Source: RYN-230 sp963813975
GTDB lineage: Bacteria; Actinomycetota; Actinomycetes; Streptosporangiales; Streptosporangiaceae
DNA length: 64,000 bases
Reading direction: 5' to 3'
Assembly (NCBI GenBank): GCA_963813975.1
Contig: CAWFAP010000006.1
Coordinates: forward strand, 1,674,001-1,738,000
In this document: piece after piece, positions 33,213-41,709 of the stretch
Layout of the letters: every line of letters begins with the position of its first letter
Numbering within the stretch: position 1 is the first letter of the stretch
The notes under the pieces: generated by a model
Told to the model about the DNA's origin: nothing
Databases searched by the model: none
What the model saw: the letters and a program-made list of their open reading frames with translations, nothing else
Program-made: the position numbers and the translations under genes

Positions 33213-33701
33213 TCAGGTCTGGAGTTCGCGGAGAATGCGGGCGAGATGGGCACGATCGGCCGGGCTGAGCCGGCCAAAGAACCGTTCGGCCTCGGTCCCG
33301 CGGGCCGCGCGGATCGCACGGAGAACGTCGGTGCCCGGGCCGGTCAGCCCGGCGAGGGTGGCGCGCCGGTCGCTGGGATCGGGGCGCCGCTCGACCAGGC
33401 CCCGGGTTTCGAGCGCGTCCACCACCTCGGTAGCCGAGCGGGGCGCGATATGCAGATGATCTGACAGGTCCGACAGGCGCATGGCCCCGTGATGGTTCAG
33501 CACCCGCAGGGCCCGGAAGTGTGACGGGTTGATGTCCCAGGGAGCCAGGGTCTCCAGGGAGGTCTCGCGCAGCCGGCGCCCGACCGACCGGAAGGCATCC
33601 GCCAGATTCTCCTCACCGCCGGCCTCGTCCTCGCCGGGCTGGCCGGCCGTCTCGTCACTGCTGGTACCCGGCCGGGCCTCCGCGTCGTTGCTCCTGATCA
33701 C
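33213..33701 (-). CDS. MarR-family transcriptional regulator
   Basis: A 162-residue winged-helix repressor. After 30 acidic residues come WDINPSHFRALRVLNHHGAMRLSDLSDHLHIAPRSATEVVDALETRGLVERRPDPSDRRATLAGLTGPG, the MarR helix-turn-helix and wing, and a C-terminal dimer helix. It starts at GTG 33701; TAGGCT (33713-33708 on the minus strand) ends 6 bases before the start, suggesting a leaderless message. It diverges from an ABC exporter, and palindromes at 33733-33753 overlap the likely -35 elements of both genes. Repression of itself and the exporter, relieved by a ligand, is the expected circuit. Confidence 0.92.
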   Translation of the reverse strand: MIRSNDAEARPGTSSDETAGQPGEDEAGGEENLADAFRSVGRRLRETSLETLAPWDINPSHFRALRVLNHHGAMRLSDLSDHLHIAPRSATEVVDALETRGLVERRPDPSDRRATLAGLTGPGTDVLRAIRAARGTEAERFFGRLSPADRAHLARILRELQT

Positions 33702-33732
33702 GGGAATAGCCTACCAGCGGTTACCGTTGTAG

Positions 33733-33753
33733 CCTCATATTGAGGTTACCTCA
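33733..33753. promoter_or_regulatory. MarR operator: two overlapping palindromes
   Basis: CCTCA-TAT-TGAGG (33733-33745) overlaps TGAGGT-T-ACCTCA (33741-33753), both perfect inverted repeats sharing the TGAGG element. The sequence TAGCCTCA recurs at 33763-33770. The location between divergent marR and ABC exporter genes is the usual place for a MarR operator. Confidence 0.65.
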
Positions 33754-33768
33754 GCAATGTGCTAGCCT
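33740..33768 (+). promoter_or_regulatory. Promoter of the ABC exporter gene
   Basis: TTGAGG (33740-33745) and TAGCCT (33763-33768) are separated by exactly 17 bases, matching a sigma-70 promoter. The -35 lies inside the palindromic operator, so MarR binding would block it. Start of transcription about 33775, 30 bases before the GTG. Confidence 0.5.
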
Positions 33769-33804
33769 CAGCATCGTACTTAAGTCCCGGGCTCCGCCTG
33801 CCGC

Positions 33805-35697
33805 GTGAGCCTCCCCCCGGCAGAATCGAGCAAGCACTTGGCGTCCCCACAGACGAACCCCCCGAGCACAAGCCCACCAACCACCGACGCGCAGACGGCC
33901 GGCCGGCAGAACGGCGGCCCCGGCCGGGGCCGCGGAGCACGAACGGTCACGGCCGCCGAGAAGGCACAGGCCCGCGAGGTGTCGCTGCGCCGTATCGGCC
34001 AGCTCTTCAAGCCCTACACCTGGCAGCTGGCTATCGTCACCGCCATCATCGTCGCGTCCTCCATCGTGAGCGTGGCCTCACCGTTCCTGCTCCGCGCGGT
34101 CATCGACACCGCCCTCCCGGACCGGAACGTGCGGCTGCTGGTCCTGCTGGTGGCCGGCATGGTCGGCATCGCGGCCCTCACCTCCGCCTTCGGCGTGATC
34201 CAGACCTTTATCAGCACCAAGGTCGGCCAGCAGGTCATGCACGGGCTGCGCACCGGCGTCTTCGGCCACCTGCAGCGGCAATCGGTCGCCTTCTTCACCC
34301 GGACCCGGACCGGCGAGGTCCAGTCCCGCATCACCAACGACATCGGCGGCATGGAATCCGTGGTCACCTCGACCGCGACGTCCGTGGCCGCCAACCTCAC
34401 CACCGCGGTCGCCACCGCGGTCGCCATGGCCGCCCTGTCCTGGCAGCTGTCCCTCATCTCGCTGGTTGTCATGCCGCCCGCGATCTACCTGAGCCGCAGG
34501 GTCGCCCGGATGCGCCGGGCCATCACCACCGAGCAGCAGCGTGAGCTGGCCAACCTCAACGTCACCGTCGAGGAAGGATTGTCGATCAACGGCGTCCAGC
34601 TGGCCAAGACGATGGGCACCGGGCCGTCTCTCGTCGAGCGGTTCACCGCCTCCTCGGCCCGCCTGATCGACCTGGAGCTGCGTTCCCAGCTGGCCGGACG
34701 CTGGCGGATGGCCACGATGAGCATCATCTTCGCCGCCATCCCGGCCGTCATCTACCTGGCCGCCGGCCTGCCTGTCACCGCGGGCGCGATGACCATCGGC
34801 ACCCTGGTCGCGTTCACCACCCTGCAGACCAGCCTCTTCCGCCCGCTGACCGGGCTGCTCAACACCGGCGTGTCCGTGGTCAGCTCGCTGGCCCTGTTCG
34901 CGCGGATCTTCGAGTACCTCGACCTGCCGGTCGAGGTGGACGACCCGGTCCACCCGGTCGAGATCGTCCCCGAGGTGATCACCGGGCACGTCCGGCTCGA
35001 CAGCGTCAGTTTCACCTACCCCGGCTCCGACCGGCCCGCCGTGGCCGGCATCGACCTGGACGTCCCGGCCGGCACCACGCTGGCCCTGGTCGGCGAGACC
35101 GGCTCGGGGAAGACCACGCTGGCCTCGCTGGTCGCGCGGCTGTACGACCCCGCCAGCGGCACGGTGAGCATCGACGGCATCGACATCCGCGACATGAAGC
35201 TCACCGACCTCGCCGCGGTCGTGGGCGTGGTCAGCCAGGAGACCTACCTGCTGCACACCACGGTGCGGGAGAACCTGCGCTACGCCAAGCCCGACGCGAC
35301 CGACGCGGAGATCGAGGACGCGGCCCGGGCCGCGCAGATCCACGACCTGATCGCCGGGCTGCCCGACGGCTACGACACGATGGTCGGTTCCCGCGGGCAC
35401 CGTTTTTCCGGTGGTGAGAAGCAGCGTCTGGCCATCGCCCGGACCCTGCTGCGTGACCCGCGCGTGCTCGTGCTGGACGAGGCCACCAGCGCCCTGGACA
35501 CCGAGACCGAGCGCGCCGTCCAGTACGCGTTCGACAACCTGGCCATTGGCCGCACGACGATCACCATCGCGCACCGCCTTTCGACCGTGCGCGACGCTGA
35601 CCAGATCGTGGTCCTGGACCATGGGCACGTGATCGAATCCGGCACGCACGCCAGCCTGCTGGCGGACAACGGCCGCTACGCCGGCCTCGCCGCCTGA
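33805..35697 (+). CDS. ABC exporter, fused membrane and ATPase domains
   Basis: A 630-residue half-transporter. A basic, Pro-rich N-terminal tail of about 65 residues precedes six membrane helices (residues about 70-350, beginning WQLAIVTAIIVASSIVSVASPFLL). The ATPase has Walker A LVGETGSGKTTLASL, Q-loop VVSQETYLLHTTV, signature FSGGEKQRLAIARTLL, Walker B VLVLDEATSALD and the switch His in ITIAHRLSTV. It would dimerise to export lipids or drugs. It is divergent from marR and probably repressed by it. A strong hairpin follows the stop. Confidence 0.94.
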   Translation: MSLPPAESSKHLASPQTNPPSTSPPTTDAQTAGRQNGGPGRGRGARTVTAAEKAQAREVSLRRIGQLFKPYTWQLAIVTAIIVASSIVSVASPFLLRAVIDTALPDRNVRLLVLLVAGMVGIAALTSAFGVIQTFISTKVGQQVMHGLRTGVFGHLQRQSVAFFTRTRTGEVQSRITNDIGGMESVVTSTATSVAANLTTAVATAVAMAALSWQLSLISLVVMPPAIYLSRRVARMRRAITTEQQRELANLNVTVEEGLSINGVQLAKTMGTGPSLVERFTASSARLIDLELRSQLAGRWRMATMSIIFAAIPAVIYLAAGLPVTAGAMTIGTLVAFTTLQTSLFRPLTGLLNTGVSVVSSLALFARIFEYLDLPVEVDDPVHPVEIVPEVITGHVRLDSVSFTYPGSDRPAVAGIDLDVPAGTTLALVGETGSGKTTLASLVARLYDPASGTVSIDGIDIRDMKLTDLAAVVGVVSQETYLLHTTVRENLRYAKPDATDAEIEDAARAAQIHDLIAGLPDGYDTMVGSRGHRFSGGEKQRLAIARTLLRDPRVLVLDEATSALDTETERAVQYAFDNLAIGRTTITIAHRLSTVRDADQIVVLDHGHVIESGTHASLLADNGRYAGLAA

Positions 35698-35727
35698 GCG
35701 CGGGACGGCCTGAGCCCGGGGGCGGCC

Positions 35728-35757
35728 GGCGGACCCAGCCATCAGGCCGGGTCCGCC
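35728..35757. terminator. Strong hairpin after ABC exporter
   Basis: GGCGGACCC (35728-35736) pairs with GGGTCCGCC (35749-35757); inside, GCC-ATCA-GGC extends the stem after one mismatch. It lies between convergent genes, with TGTTCTGCTG following on the plus strand. Confidence 0.7.
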
Positions 35758-35786
35758 GCCTGTTCTGCTGCCCTCCGGCTAGCGGA

Positions 35787-37466
35787 TCAGCGGCCCGCCA
35801 GACCCGGCAGGACCTTCGTGTGCTCGATCTGGACGGCCTGCAGGGCCTGCGGGTTCAGGCCGAGCAGGCGGAGGATCGACGGGGCGATCTGGGTGGTCCC
35901 GACCGGCGAGCCCACCGTCTGACCGCCCCGCAGGCCGGGTGCATCCACCAGGATCGGCACGTTACGGTCCTGGAAGCCGGCGCCGCCATGCTCGGCGATC
36001 TTGGCCTGCTTGCCGGTGTATACCACGCCGTGCTGGACGACCCCGGAGACGTCGGGGTGCCGGGCGTCACTGTTCGGCACGCCGAAGAAGGCCGCCGACT
36101 GGGCACCCGCGTAGACCTTGGTCAGGCCCGACGCCGGTACCGTCACCGGGTTGCCGCCGATGTTGTTGCCGGCCGCGCTGTGGGTCAGCAGGTAGTGCTT
36201 GACGAAGTCCGCGGCGGCCTGCGAGCGATCGCTCAGCCACCACAGCATGGCGTCGTCGTCGGTGGAGAAGATGACCAGGGCGCCTGCCCCGGGGTGCGCC
36301 GCGGTCCAGGCCGCGTTGACCGCGGCGATGATCGGGGCGTCCGGGACCCGCTTCAGGGCGTTGGGGTCGGTCGGGGACTGGCCGTGCTTGGCCGAGATGA
36401 TGATGGCCGTGCTGTCCGCCAGGCCCTGCGCCTTGATCTCGGAGACCATGTCGCTGACCTTGGTGTTGATATAGTTCAGGGCCCGCACGAGCAGCGGGCC
36501 GGGGACCTTCCCGCCGGGCAGGTAGCCGCCAGTCAGGCCGTCGGAGGTCGGCAGCTTCTGGGCGGTGGAGACCGTCTGGAAGTTCATGCCGAAGATGGCC
36601 GGCACGCCGACGTGACTGGTGCGGCTGTGGTTGTAGCCGTCGATCTCGTTCAGGATGGCCTGGACCTTGTAGCTGTCGTACTGCATGGTCGCGGCGTTGT
36701 CGGTGGTCCAGTCGTTACCAGCCGGGTACCCGAGGGCGTTGCTGTTGATCTCCGGGGTGAAGTAGTCCTGGACGCCGTTCCCGGACGGCCCGGACAGCGT
36801 GAGATAGGCCGGGTGCTTGTCCGACCAGGCCGTCCGGAGACCGGCCTGCCGCGCGACGTTGAAGATCGTGTTGACCTTGAGGTACCGGTTCGGGTAGATC
36901 GGCTTGCAGGTCTTGGGGTTGACCGGCAGTTTCGCGGGGTCGATCACCTGCCGCGGATTCGACGTCATCTGCAGGATGCTGCCCGGCAGCCCGGTCAGTC
37001 CCTGCCCAGCGTCCAGCGAGGTCGGGTCGATGTCGATCGCCTCGTGGTAGGCGACCTCCGTCCCGGGGGCGGCCCCGGAGCACGTCGTGGTCCCGGGCGG
37101 GAAGAGGGTGCGGTTATAGGTGTCGTCGTAGTAGATGCCGGTGACACCCGGGTCGCCGCCGGTCGCCTGGGCGACCATCCCCGGGGATGAGTCCGAGATA
37201 ACCGGGGTCCGCGCGTTGCTGTAATTGACGCCGTGGCGGACCAGGGACGCCACCGCCGAGCCGGGATAGTGCTTCAGGTACCAGGAAAGATCCTGCTGGT
37301 GCAGCCCGTCAACCGACAGCAGCAGCACGTGCTTGACCTCGCTCCGTGGATGACCGGCCGCGTCGCCGCGGATGGTGGCCGCGGACGCCGAGGCCAGCGC
37401 GGTGCCGGCCACCAGCGCCGTGGCCCCGGCCGTGGCGGCGACCGCTCTCAAACGCCTGACTCGCAT
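35787..37466 (-). CDS. Secreted alkaline phosphatase-superfamily phosphodiesterase
   Basis: A 559-residue exported enzyme with a clear signal peptide (MRVRRLRAVAATAGATALVAGTALASASA). It belongs to the type I phosphodiesterase/nucleotide pyrophosphatase class of the alkaline phosphatase superfamily. Metal-site strands are HVLLLSVDGLHQQDL, the nucleophile region SNARTPVISDSSPGM, IIISAKHGQSP and IAEHGGAGFQDRNVPILV. GVTGIYYDDTYNRTLFPPG is also typical. It would hydrolyse phosphodiesters or phosphomonoesters outside the cell; the substrate is unknown. It diverges from pspA. Confidence 0.88.
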   Translation of the reverse strand: MRVRRLRAVAATAGATALVAGTALASASAATIRGDAAGHPRSEVKHVLLLSVDGLHQQDLSWYLKHYPGSAVASLVRHGVNYSNARTPVISDSSPGMVAQATGGDPGVTGIYYDDTYNRTLFPPGTTTCSGAAPGTEVAYHEAIDIDPTSLDAGQGLTGLPGSILQMTSNPRQVIDPAKLPVNPKTCKPIYPNRYLKVNTIFNVARQAGLRTAWSDKHPAYLTLSGPSGNGVQDYFTPEINSNALGYPAGNDWTTDNAATMQYDSYKVQAILNEIDGYNHSRTSHVGVPAIFGMNFQTVSTAQKLPTSDGLTGGYLPGGKVPGPLLVRALNYINTKVSDMVSEIKAQGLADSTAIIISAKHGQSPTDPNALKRVPDAPIIAAVNAAWTAAHPGAGALVIFSTDDDAMLWWLSDRSQAAADFVKHYLLTHSAAGNNIGGNPVTVPASGLTKVYAGAQSAAFFGVPNSDARHPDVSGVVQHGVVYTGKQAKIAEHGGAGFQDRNVPILVDAPGLRGGQTVGSPVGTTQIAPSILRLLGLNPQALQAVQIEHTKVLPGLAGR

Positions 37467-37761
37467 GAGCCCTCCCGATTACGCACAATCACCCGCCCAT
37501 TCGGGTGATTGCTCCTGGCTACCGGAGCCAAGCGTCGCCCCGGCAACGCGCAAGCGAACGGGCCGTGACCGCAATCAGGCAGGCGCATGCGCTAGATCCC
37601 GGCCGCCTGCCCCGCCATGCTGGCCGGGGGGGTGCCTGTCGGCGGGCGGGGTAGCCTCGTGGATAGCTGCGCTGCTGCGAACGCTGACGCCGGCCCGGAG
37701 GCCGGCTCGGCGGCGGAACCGGCGTGGTCCTGCCCCCACCATCGACGAGGAGTGGACCGGC

Positions 37762-38502
37762 ATGACCCTCTTCCAGCGGGCTCACGACATAGTTTCGGCG
37801 AAAACAAACAAGGCGCTCGACGCCGCCGAAAAGCCTGACGAGATGCTCGATTTGTCGTACGAGCAGATGCTTGACCAGATCACCCAGGTCCGGCGGGGAC
37901 TGGTCGCCATAGCCGCGTCGCGCAAGCAGATCGAGCTGCAGGAGCAGCAGCTCCAGCACTCCGTGGACCACCTCCAGGATCAGGCGAAGGAGGCGCTCGC
38001 GCAGGGCCGGGAGGATCTGGCGCGGGAGGCGCTGTCCCGGAAGGCGGCGGCCCAGGCCCAGATCGACGCGATGGAGCCCCAGCATGATCAGCTCAGCCAG
38101 GAGGAAGAGAAGCTCGGGCACACCCTCGACGCGCTGCAGAAGAGGGTGAACACCTTCCGGACGCAGAAGGAAGTGCTCAAGGCGCAGTACACCGCGGCCC
38201 AGGCCGAGACTTCGGTCGGCGAGAGCGCAGCGGGGATCTCCCAGACCTTCGGTGACTCCGGGGCGGAACTCCAGCGCACCCAGGACAAGATCGCCCAGAT
38301 GCAGGCCCGCGCGGGCGCCGTCGATGAGCTGCTCGCCTCGGGAGTGCTCGAAGACGTCGGGGGTGACACCGACGAGATCCAGAAGGAACTCGACGAGGCC
38401 GGGACCGCCGCCGGGGTGGACAAGGAGCTGGCCGCGCTCAAAGCCGAGATCGGGCCCGGCGGCGACGGGTCAGCGGCGCCGCGGGAGATCACCGGGAGCT
38501 GA
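37762..38502 (+). CDS. pspA: PspA/IM30 (Vipp1) family protein
   Basis: A 246-residue, almost wholly coiled-coil protein. It has the ESCRT-III-like PspA layout: an N-terminal amphipathic helix (FQRAHDIVSAKTNKALDAAE), the conserved PDEMLDLSYEQMLDQI, then long heptads to about residue 170, and a Gly/Asp-rich tail. PspA binds stressed inner membranes and helps to keep the proton gradient. GAGGAG precedes the ATG. An upstream in-frame extension was rejected because family members begin at MTLFQRA. It ends 5 bases from the convergent aldehyde dehydrogenase gene. No ClgR or PspC gene is adjacent. Confidence 0.92.
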   Translation: MTLFQRAHDIVSAKTNKALDAAEKPDEMLDLSYEQMLDQITQVRRGLVAIAASRKQIELQEQQLQHSVDHLQDQAKEALAQGREDLAREALSRKAAAQAQIDAMEPQHDQLSQEEEKLGHTLDALQKRVNTFRTQKEVLKAQYTAAQAETSVGESAAGISQTFGDSGAELQRTQDKIAQMQARAGAVDELLASGVLEDVGGDTDEIQKELDEAGTAAGVDKELAALKAEIGPGGDGSAAPREITGS

Positions 38503-38507
38503 GGTGT

Positions 38508-39896
38508 TCAGCCCCGGCCCGGAGCGCCGACCCAGACGGTCTTGACGTTGCAGAACTCGCGGATCCCCTGGTACGAGAGCTCCCGCCCGTGGCCGGAATT
38601 CCTGACCCCGCCGAACGGCAGCTCCGGGTACGAGGTCACGTTGCCGTTGATGAACACCATCCCGGCGGCGAGATTGCGGATGAAGCGGTCCTGCTCGCCC
38701 TCGTCGTTGGTCCACGCGTTGGCGCCGAGCCCGAACTCCGTGCCGTTGGCGAGCTCGATGGCCTCGTCAATGTCCGCCACCCGGTAGAGGGTGGCCACCG
38801 GCCCGAACACCTCCTCGGCATGCACGCGCATGGCCGGGGTGATGCTGGCCAGCACGGTCGGCGGGTAGTAGAAGCCCGGCCCTTCCGGCGCGGCGCCCCC
38901 GCACAGGGCCCTCGCGCCCTTGGACACCGCGTCGGCGACCAGCTTCTCGACGTCGTCGCGCTGCTGCTCGGAGGACAGCGGGCCCACGTCGGTACCGTCC
39001 AGCATCGGGTCACCGACCCTTTTGGCGGACATCTGCTCCACGAACAGCCGCTCGAACTCGTCGTACACCGCGTCGTGCACGATGAACCGCTTGGCCGCGA
39101 TGCAGGACTGGCCGTTGTTGATGCAGCGTGCGAAGGCGGCCACCTGGGCCGCGGCCGCCAGGTCGGTGGAGGGCATCACGATGAACGGGTCACTGCCGCC
39201 CAGCTCAAGCACGACCTTCTTGACCTCGCTGCCCGCGATCGACGCCACCGACTGCCCGGCCGGTCCCGACCCGGTCAGGGTGGCCGCCACCACCCGGTCG
39301 TCGCGCAGGATCCGCTCGACCCGTGCGGAGCCGATCAGCAGCGTCTGGAACGTCCCGGCCGGGAAGCCGGCCCGGGCGAACAGGTCCTGCATGAACAGGG
39401 CGGTCTGCGGCACGTTCGAGGCGTGCTTGAGCAGCCCCACGTTCCCCGCCATCAGGGCGGGCGCGGCGAAGCGCATGGCCTGCCAGAGCGGGAAGTTCCA
39501 GGGCATGATGGCCAGCACCGGCCCGAGGGGCTGGTACTTCACGTAGGCGCGCTCGGCCCCGACGGCCCGGGAGTCGGCGGCCTCGTCGGTCAGGAACCCG
39601 GAGGCATGCGTGGCGTAGTACCGGCAGGCCGCGGCGCACTTGGCCACCTCCTGCCGGGCCGCCGCCAGCGTCTTGCCCATCTCGGTGGTCATCATCGCCG
39701 CGATCTGGTCCTGCTCCTCGTCGAGGATGCCAGCCGCCTGGCGCATCCACCCGGCCCTCGCGTCGAAGCTGGTCAGCCGGTAGCTCGCGTGGGCCGCCGC
39801 CGCGGCGGCCAGGCACCGCTCGACGTCGTCCCCGCTCATCTCGTCGTAGGTCTTGACGGTCTCCCCCGTCGCGGGGTTGACGGTCGCGATAGCCAT
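38508..39896 (-). CDS. NAD(P)-dependent succinate-semialdehyde dehydrogenase-like enzyme
   Basis: A 462-residue aldehyde dehydrogenase of the short GabD1-like (Rv0234c-like) class. Landmarks are PLGPVLAIMPWNFPLWQAMRFAAPALMAGN, GSGPAGQSVASIAG, LELGGSDPFIV (general-base Glu), NNGQSCIAAKRFIVHD (nucleophilic Cys) and EEVFGPVATLYRV. It would oxidise succinate semialdehyde or a related aldehyde to the acid; the exact substrate is inference. It begins with MAIATVNPATGE as family members do. It is flanked by a 430-base region without a clear gene. Confidence 0.92.
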   Translation of the reverse strand: MAIATVNPATGETVKTYDEMSGDDVERCLAAAAAAHASYRLTSFDARAGWMRQAAGILDEEQDQIAAMMTTEMGKTLAAARQEVAKCAAACRYYATHASGFLTDEAADSRAVGAERAYVKYQPLGPVLAIMPWNFPLWQAMRFAAPALMAGNVGLLKHASNVPQTALFMQDLFARAGFPAGTFQTLLIGSARVERILRDDRVVAATLTGSGPAGQSVASIAGSEVKKVVLELGGSDPFIVMPSTDLAAAAQVAAFARCINNGQSCIAAKRFIVHDAVYDEFERLFVEQMSAKRVGDPMLDGTDVGPLSSEQQRDDVEKLVADAVSKGARALCGGAAPEGPGFYYPPTVLASITPAMRVHAEEVFGPVATLYRVADIDEAIELANGTEFGLGANAWTNDEGEQDRFIRNLAAGMVFINGNVTSYPELPFGGVRNSGHGRELSYQGIREFCNVKTVWVGAPGRG

Positions 39897-40328
39897 GGTG
39901 TGTCGTCCCCTCTTCCGCCCGGCGCCCGGCCACGGCAGCTCCGCCCAGGGCCGGCCCGGGGTTCACCCCGACCCTGCCCGCGCCGCGCCGGCCCACACCT
40001 GGCGGGCTGCGGCCCGGCCCAGGACTACATCGCGATGACCTGGCCGCCCTGGACGCGGAGTTCCCGCCGCCCCTTCACCCGCAGCCGCCCGGGATGCTCT
40101 GACGGCCACATTTCCCCAACGGTCTGCCCGGCGCACCCACCAGCGGCTCGGGACTACGGGATCAGGCGATGCCAGCCGGCATGGGGGCGGTGATCCCCGG
40201 GCAGCTCGACGTCCATATCGAGCCACTCGTTGTGGCTCACCGCCTCGGACAGCGTGGCGAAGACGGCCGGGCGTACTCGAGCACCTGGCTATCCCGCGCA
40301 GCAGGCCTGGCCCGGTACTGTCGGCGGA
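39897..40328. other. Intergenic region with two short minus-strand coding scraps
   Basis: 432 bases without a full gene. On the minus strand 40158-40271 reads AVFATLSEAVSHNEWLDMDVELPGDHRP and ends LIP-stop; its pattern is reminiscent of the end of a DUF2267-like domain. A second scrap, 40025-40111, is a 28-codon frame from ATG ending VKGRRELRVQGGQVIAM-stop. Neither is a convincing gene; both may be decayed ends. The rest likely holds the TMEM175-like gene promoter. Confidence 0.3.
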
Positions 40329-40985
40329 ATGAGCGCTCCTCTACCGCGGATACTGGCTGAGAGCAACCGGGTCGAGGCGTTCAGCGACGGCGTTCTGGCG
40401 ATCGCCATCACCCTTCTGGTGCTCGATCTGCACACGGGGGACCGTCCGGGTCAGGTCGGGTCGGACCTGCTGGCGCAGTGGCCCACCTACCTGGCCTACG
40501 TGGCGTCGTTCATCTACATCGGCGTCGTGTGGGTCAACCACCACGCCCTGTTCACCCGGATCGCCAGCGTCAATGCTGGCCTGCTGTGGTGCAACCTGGC
40601 GCTGCTGCTGGCCGCGTCAGTGCTGCCGTTCCCGACCGCAGAACTCGCCTTCACGATGCAGCACGGCACTCATGGCGACAAGGTCAGCGCACTCCTGCTG
40701 TACGCGGTGGTCAGCGCGGCCATGGCCGCGACCTGGCTGGTCATGTTCGTCTACCTGCACCGGCATCCCGGCCTGCTGCGTCCCGGCGTCACCGTGGCCT
40801 TCTTCCGGAGCGAGCGGCTCCGTGCCATGGCCGGGATCTTCGCCGCCTTCGTCCCGGTGCTCGTCGGGCTGGTAGCCCCGGTGGCGGCGCTGGGTTTCAT
40901 CGTGGCCATGCCGGTCTTCTACGCCGTCACGGCCGAAGGCCTGAAGAGCCGCCAGATCGCCGGCCCTGATTCGCAGCCAGGATGA
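40329..40985 (+). CDS. TMEM175-like potassium channel family protein
   Basis: A 218-residue protein with six hydrophobic segments. The hallmark RVEAFSDGVLAIAITLLVLDL near residue 14 is the first helix of bacterial TMEM175 (DUF1211). In solved members this helix lines the pore, with the FSDG motif essential. Later segments are YLAYVASFIYIGVVWVNHHALF, LLWCNLALLLAASVLPFP, LLLYAVVSAAMAATWLVMFVYL, IFAAFVPVLVGLVAPVAALGF and IVAMPVFYAV. Bacterial forms assemble as tetramers and conduct K+ with modest selectivity. ATG 40329 follows CGGCGGA. Confidence 0.9.
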   Translation: MSAPLPRILAESNRVEAFSDGVLAIAITLLVLDLHTGDRPGQVGSDLLAQWPTYLAYVASFIYIGVVWVNHHALFTRIASVNAGLLWCNLALLLAASVLPFPTAELAFTMQHGTHGDKVSALLLYAVVSAAMAATWLVMFVYLHRHPGLLRPGVTVAFFRSERLRAMAGIFAAFVPVLVGLVAPVAALGFIVAMPVFYAVTAEGLKSRQIAGPDSQPG

Positions 40986-41169
40986 TCCGTGCCGCGCGGG
41001 GGGTCAGCGAGGCTGGGGGCCGGTCCGGCTCAACGGCCGCCGGGGTCCGGGTCCGGCGCCGGTCCTGATTGTCCCGGGCGGCGGGGTCAGCGGGCTGCCA
41101 GCAGTACGGGCATCCCGGACCGAACGCGCTGTGCAGGTGCGCGCAGTCCACGAGCTGGGCGGTCATCAC
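40927..41169 (-). CDS. Small hypothetical protein with Cys/His N-terminus (doubtful)
   Basis: An 80-codon frame beginning MMTAQLVDCAHLHSAFGPGCPYCWQPADP; the C-x-H plus C-x2-C pattern could bind a metal. GAGGTGG lies upstream of the GTG-ATG start. It overlaps the 3' end of the channel gene by 59 bases on the opposite strand, and its C-terminal half is low complexity Arg/Pro/Ala. No family recognised. Possibly not a gene. Confidence 0.3.
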   Translation of the reverse strand: MMTAQLVDCAHLHSAFGPGCPYCWQPADPAARDNQDRRRTRTPAAVEPDRPPASLTPRAARIILAANQGRRSGGSSGLRP

Positions 41170-41313
41170 TGGGGCGTACCACCTCGGAATTCCCGGCGCG
41201 TGAGCCAGTGCGGCCTGGGCGCCTGCGGTGCTTGGCGTCCCCAGTGTCGCCCGGCCCGTCTGGCTTGCCTGGGAAGCCCAGGTCAGCGTGCGTGTCGGGG
41301 GCTAGCGGCCGAT

Positions 41314-41571
41314 TTACAGGAACTGTCCGGTCGTATCGTTGCCCCGATCGCCGTGCCACACCACGGCCACGACCTCACGGGGATCGATCACCGTCCATCC
41401 CGTCTCGCGTTCCAGCCGGATCAGGCCGTCCGGGCGGGCCTCCACACCGGTCAGCGGCTTGTCCTCGGCCGTCGGGAAGGCGACCTGCCCGATCCTGCTG
41501 ACGAGCATGGACATGGATCCTGACTTGCCGATGAGGGGCTTGAGCAGATTGCGCATCGTGTCGCCGGTCAT
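41314..41571 (-). CDS. Small hypothetical protein
   Basis: An 85-residue protein beginning MTGDTMRNLLKPLIGKSGSM. The stretch SRIGQVAFPTAEDKPLTGVEARPDGLIRLERETGWTVIDPREVVAVVWHG looks like a small beta-rich domain. GGAGGT lies 9 bases before the ATG, a good ribosome site, and codon bias is normal for the window. I do not recognise a family. It diverges from the secreted peptidase. Confidence 0.6.
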   Translation of the reverse strand: MTGDTMRNLLKPLIGKSGSMSMLVSRIGQVAFPTAEDKPLTGVEARPDGLIRLERETGWTVIDPREVVAVVWHGDRGNDTTGQFL

Positions 41572-41709
41572 GACGTGACACCTCCAGCTGTCGCTATGGG
41601 CAGCATGCCCGCGGTCGAGCGGGACGCGCACGGATTGTCGGGTCGCCCGCTGCCCCGCTGAGCTCTTCTAGCATCCCCTTGATCTTGAAGGGCGGTCACA
41701 GGGGACGGG

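Noticed and set aside
37372..37761. N-terminal extension of PspA
   Set aside because: Antisense to the phosphodiesterase signal peptide and intergenic region; PspA family proteins begin at the ATG at 37762 with GAGGAG upstream.
41087..41359. 90-codon minus frame (MARRSGQRYDRTVPV...)
   Set aside because: Overlaps the better-supported 85-residue gene on the same strand, with no ribosome site or family.
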